In this document: in pieces, positions 59,972-64,000 of the stretch
Layout: each line of letters starts with the position of its first letter
Position numbering within the stretch: position 1 is the first letter of the stretch
Source of the DNA: Gnetum montanum
Lineage: Eukaryota; Streptophyta; Gnetopsida; Gnetales; Gnetaceae
Length of the DNA: 64,000 nt
Reading direction: 5' to 3'
Assembly (NCBI GenBank): GCA_015680685.1
Contig: MNCI01008852.1
Span: forward strand, 1,058,099 to 1,122,098
Notes under the pieces: model-generated
What the model saw: the letters and a program-made list of their open reading frames with translations, nothing else
Databases searched by the model: none
What the model was told of the DNA's origin: nothing
Made by a program: the position numbers and the translations under genes

Positions 59972-62413
59972 CTATTTGGCTATAGTTGCATCTAGTGATA
60001 GAGGCATGGGAAGGTTAAGGTAAACTTCACTTGTGCAAACTCTTCTTAATCTTACATTAGGGAGTGAGTAAGGCCTACTCTACATAAGCTTGTACTCACC
60101 ATCCCCTTTGCTTACAATGTTAAAATGAAGTTCATCACATAATGTATCCCATTGCCTATCATTGTCATCATTGGTTATCTTGGGTTTTTTCTCTTCATGG
60201 CTAGGGGCTTCTTCTTGAAGCTCCACTTTGGACTAATGTTCTATGTTAACATTGTTAATAGGTAGGGAAGCTCTGTTACCACCATGAATGATGATTTCAT
60301 CTCTCTCATAAGAAAGGTGAATTTCTTGATGGATGGGTGAGGACACAACTCGTAACTAAGCCAACCAAGGTCTTCCTTTGGAGGTCATCCTTCAATGCAA
60401 GGTAGAAGTTTGTATCATGACCAGGCAAGTGATGATAATGGTAGAAGTGATCTAGATTGAAGTAATTAGGCAACTAGGGATCATCCTTCATTGCCCAAGT
60501 GGAATATTTGGCTATTTTTCATAGCCACTCATGTTTCTTTTGAGTGGCTTTAGTCATTTGTTTGTGTTTCATGCATCCACTTCTTAATAGTGGTTTAGAA
60601 ACTCGAATGGTTTTAATGATAATGTGGTTTATTTAGACTTGTCCTTCCTTTCAAAGTTATGTCTACTTGTTGTTGATGTAATGGTCCAAGAAGTTGATGG
60701 TTGATTATTATGGTCATTAGTGAGGGCCTTGGGTAGGTTGACCTTTAGCCCTTGGTTCGTGGTCTTGGTTTTCTTGGTTACAGTTACTATGGTAGTGTTG
60801 TTTTGTTTGCTTTTTTTCTTATCTTTTCAAGAGTGTTGGTTCTTATATGATATATAAGCCAAATCATGGCTAGCCTTTGTGACTTCCTCTATATTTTTAG
60901 TTTGCAAGAATGCTTGGCTAAGAGACTGTGGATCAAGGTAGTAGAGTTTATACTTAATAAAGTCATTAACTACTCCCTTGAATATATCTAATAAGTGATC
61001 TTTAGCTATGGGCTCTGGTATTTCATTCAACAATCCATTCCATCACTGAATGAAATTTTTTATAGATTCTAAGAGCCCCTACTTAACCTTCATAAGTTGG
61101 TCAAGCATTGTGTTAGGCTTCAAGTTACACTTGAAGCAATTGACAAAATAGGCTACTAAGTCTTCTAGATAGGATATAGATCCTCTAGGTAACCAATCAA
61201 GTTCTTTCCTAGTCAAAGACATAGGGAAAATCCTCATGATGATGTGATGCCATGGCTATAAGAGCAAACATTCAAATTGAAAACTAATAAGATGAGCATT
61301 AGGGTCACTTTTTCTATTATATTTGGTAAATTGGGGAATGGAGACACCAGGAGGAAGTGTCAAGGGTGAGACTACAAGACTTATGGGATTGCCCTAGTAT
61401 AAGTCCATAATCTTGACAGTTTGTATGGTAGAGGCTTCAAGCATCTTCAACTTCTATGTTAGGTCTTGAATCATTTGGAAGGCTCGATCCAAGCTTTGCG
61501 GTGGCCCCATACTTTGTGAGGTTTGTACATAAGATTATGGTATCTATTGTAAGGCTTCTAGACTTGTTATGGGTTGCATGACAGAAGGAAGAGGTTACAT
61601 TATGGTTGTGGCTTATGGGCCAAACAAAGAAAAAGATGTTTGTGTTGATACTTAAGGCACAAATGGGACAAATGCGATATGTGACCCTTGTGTTGTTGGG
61701 GGTCTCATGGTGGATCCCATGTGAATAGTAAAAGGATTTGTAGTGGTAAAAGCCACTGTTGATGATTTTGCATATTGAGACTATGTTGTAAATGGCATTG
61801 ATGTATTATATTTTGTTGTTTATGACATTAACTAAGTGTGATGTGTGGCTACAACCAGTGTGGGGTCTATCATAGTAGAGTATGGAGGACTAGAAGATGG
61901 TGGCACCATGTCGATGGAGAAAACAAAAGCACTAGGGAAAGGTTTTGTAACTTTGGAAAATGTTTGTTGGAATAGTCCTCCAAGGATGTCTTTAGGCTCA
62001 TATTCTACCTTGAATTCATCCTGCTCTTCTAGTTGTTCCCCAAATATAAGTTGGCCATCTTCCCCTTTTGCAGTAATCAATTGGGATAGGATGCTAAAAT
62101 AGACATTGTTGAGAGAAATTTCTTCATATGGGGAAGGAATGTGCTCTTTCCCATCCCTATGTCTAAGCTCAAACTCCCTTTTAGCCTTGGCTTCAATTCA
62201 TGGGATTAGCATGCTAGCCTATATTTTGGCATAAATGAAGTTATAATGATGTTCATCTATGGCTACAAAATTAGGACTCTCCCCTTTGACTCTCAAAGAT
62301 CACATACACTCAATAATGATAGGGTCTTTATGATCATAAACCCTCATGACTTGTTGGTTATGATCTTTGCCAATGAAGGTGAGGGGCAATTTGGTGGACT
62401 TTAGAAAAGGCAT
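59972..62413 (-). pseudogene. Element C gag with residual protease tail, decayed
   Basis: The minus-strand ATG at 62413 has the same GCCATG context as element A. The readable path includes EQDEFKVEYEPKDILGGLFQ (A has the same block), and the gag domain at about 61340-60830 (KYNRKSDPNAHLISFQFECL; LPRGSISYLEDLVAYFVNCF; NEIPEPIAKDHLLDIFKG). The tail is a decayed basic region and a post-gag block. Compared with element A, about 1.2 kb covering most of the protease (A 28500-29700) is missing. The tail then rejoins A at SPIHQEIHLSYE and DELHFNIVSKGDGEYKLM and ends at TAG (59974-59972). RT and integrase are absent at the same place as in A. Confidence 0.75.
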
Positions 62414-63602
62414 GGCTATAGTGCTAAGGATTGCTTAAGAATAGCCTATAAATGTTAAAATATGAGTAAATTCCAATGAATGGAATTCAAAAAATCTTGG
62501 AGAAATAAAAAAGGCAAAAAATGATGTACTTACTATAAGTGGGGGATAAGGGGGTTTACCTCTTTACCATAAATGGAATATTGGAAATGTTAGCTTCAAA
62601 CCTCATCAAAATTGGCTTTCCAACTACTTCTATGCTAGGTATGGCAAGGGGGAAAAGAAGGATGGTGAGATAATGAAGATCTCACACCTTCTTATTCCAA
62701 TGTTGGAGAGAGGAAGGAAAGTTTGAAGATGAAAATGAAAACATAACAATTTCCAAAGAGAGTTTTGGTAGGCTGCCAACTTTTACCAAAAAGAAGGGAA
62801 AAGTAGGCTTGGTTGGTATGGAAACCAACGTTAGTTTACTGGTGAAGAATATGGCAAAAAAAATTAAATGTTTATTAAGGCATCCATGCTAGCTTTGCTC
62901 TAGGAATTCATAGCAAATGTTGTAAAATTCTAGCACCCAAACCACTTGCAACTTTCATGCTAAGGTTTCTGCAATAGGGGGTAAATGCAGCATTGGATTC
63001 CTTGGGTGTTTTGGCTTAAAAAATTAGAAAATGGCTTTCACTTGTAATAAAAGAAAATTTGGTCATTAAATTGGTTTCAAACTTCATCAACATTGGCCTT
63101 CCAACTTCTTCCACAATAGGTATGATAGAGGAAAGGAAAGAAGGGGGTGAGATGATGGGAATCTCACACCTCCTACCTCAATATTGATGGGGGGGAGGCT
63201 AAAAACCAAAGTGCAAATTTGATGTTTTTTCCACTAAAGTTTGTCTTTAGCTAGTTGCCAATTTTTTTAGCTTGGAAAAGTGGGGGGTGCCAGGGTGGGG
63301 CAGGAAAGCAACTCACGGATGAGTTGAACCATCCACTTTAGAAATTGGAGAATAAGCTTTGGCATTGAAAAGGAAAAATGAATGCGGGGAAGAGATCAAT
63401 GCTGGCATTGGGTTGTAAGATTCATAGTAAGTGCTATGAAAAGCCAAAATCCAACCACATGCAACTTCCATGCTATGGTTTTGGTCACAAGGGGGGGAAA
63501 GACCAGCATTGATTCTTCAAAGATTTTGGCTATGAAAATCAAGAAAAAGCTTGTAAAATGATAACAAAAAGAGTAGAACTAGCCACAAAATTTAGGCAAA
63601 GG
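62414..63602 (-). other. 5' leader of element C
   Basis: Non-coding leader between the primer-site-like sequence (63603) and the gag start. It contains two direct repeat units (separate entry). Confidence 0.5.
62560..63560 (-). repeat. Two direct repeat units of about 490 bp
   Basis: Blocks at 62607-62700 (TCAAACCTCATCAAAATTGG, CCAACTACTTCTATGCTAGG, GAAGATCTCACACCT) recur at 63085-63175. The blocks at 62880-63020 (ATGCTAG, CACTTGCAACTTTCATGC, AGCATTGGATTCCTT) recur at 63398-63525. The leader is therefore an imperfect tandem duplication. Confidence 0.75.
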
Positions 63603-63619
63603 CCCTCCTTATAGTGCCA
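63603..63619 (-). other. Primer-site-like sequence and 5' boundary of element C
   Basis: The minus strand reads TGGCACTATAAGGAGGG, the counterpart of 25956-25972 in element A. Confidence 0.5.
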
Positions 63620-64000
63620 AGAAAAACTACTGAAACTGAAAACATTGATTACCAGAATGAAAACCAAGGATCCTTAGTGTAGTAGTTTCCCAACCTCAAA
63701 TCCCCATGGCCTCCATGATAAAAATGGGATTCAAGGTACCTTGGCTGGTCCAGCAAATCAACTAGGGACTTATGAGATGCGAAACATGGGACTATAAACA
63801 TATCCAAATAATGCATAGATAATAAAATTATTTTTGAACACAAAACTCAAAACTTAAGACTTTAGTGAGAAAAAATAAGGAATAAGTTAGAGAAATGTGT
63901 ACAAATGGTGCCTAGATGATAAAAAAGGGGGTCACTTATGCAAGAGTTCAAAGCCTATTGAAGTTGATGTGATCTACTCCATGATCTAGGTGCTAAGCCA
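63620..64000. other. Possible 5' LTR remnant of element C
   Basis: Beyond the primer-site-like sequence. No ORF of significance. It should be the 5' LTR of element C if the boundary is right, but it runs off the window and no partner LTR is seen. Confidence 0.3.

Overview
The window looks like intergenic DNA from a large, repeat-rich seed-plant genome. A gymnosperm such as a conifer is my best guess, but a large-genome angiosperm cannot be excluded. I find no intact host gene, no rRNA or tRNA gene and no bacterial-type operon. Almost everything recognisable is a decayed LTR retrotransposon. Open frames are broken mostly by TAG, TAA and TGA where the family has CAG, CAA, TGG or CGA codons, and CpG is rare. 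This is what long-term cytosine methylation and deamination produce. A 47-base N gap (46939-46985) and a lone N at 51472 show it is a draft assembly.

Layout. 1-4261: relatively CpG-rich non-TE-like DNA with an HSP70 retropseudogene on the minus strand. 4262-6690: an Athila-type Ty3/gypsy pol fragment (RNase H, integrase), split inside the integrase by a 947-bp solo LTR with a clean 5-bp target duplication. 8888-11721: a decayed coiled-coil ORF of the plant gag/env-like 'putative plant transposon protein' type. 11722-16700: AT-rich, featureless. 16827-20703: a minus-strand LTR element with a decayed unknown ORF and no pol. 22400-23890: an array of hairpin-forming repeats. 24584-25560: an unrecognised decayed ORF.

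25956-38800 (element A) and 54661-63619 (element C, inverted) are two copies of one unusual Ty3/gypsy (Tat-type) design. Each has a primer-site-like sequence, a long leader, gag (plus protease remains), no RT or integrase, a 29-bp minisatellite, then a roughly 3.6-kb intron-containing ORF running antisense to gag. The first recognisable exon of that ORF resembles an FCP1/NIF-type (HAD-fold) phosphatase domain with lost catalytic aspartates. Element B (about 45420-49784) has the pol that A and C lack (RT, RNase H, a second 'archaeal-type' RNase H, integrase) and carries the same 29-bp minisatellite, so it could be a relative of the autonomous partner. A degenerate array with a period of about 190 bp (36350-38800) lies beyond the antisense ORF of A.

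38856-45073: a Sirevirus-like Ty1/copia element on the minus strand with both LTRs, gag and polypurine tract but no recognisable pol. 52085-54660: a second Athila-type pol (protease, RT, RNase H), closely related to the fragment at 4262.

The most interesting candidate system is the A/C family: a retroelement that appears to carry a phosphatase-like, intron-bearing gene in antisense. In that orientation its introns would not be spliced from the element's own genomic RNA and so could survive retrotransposition.
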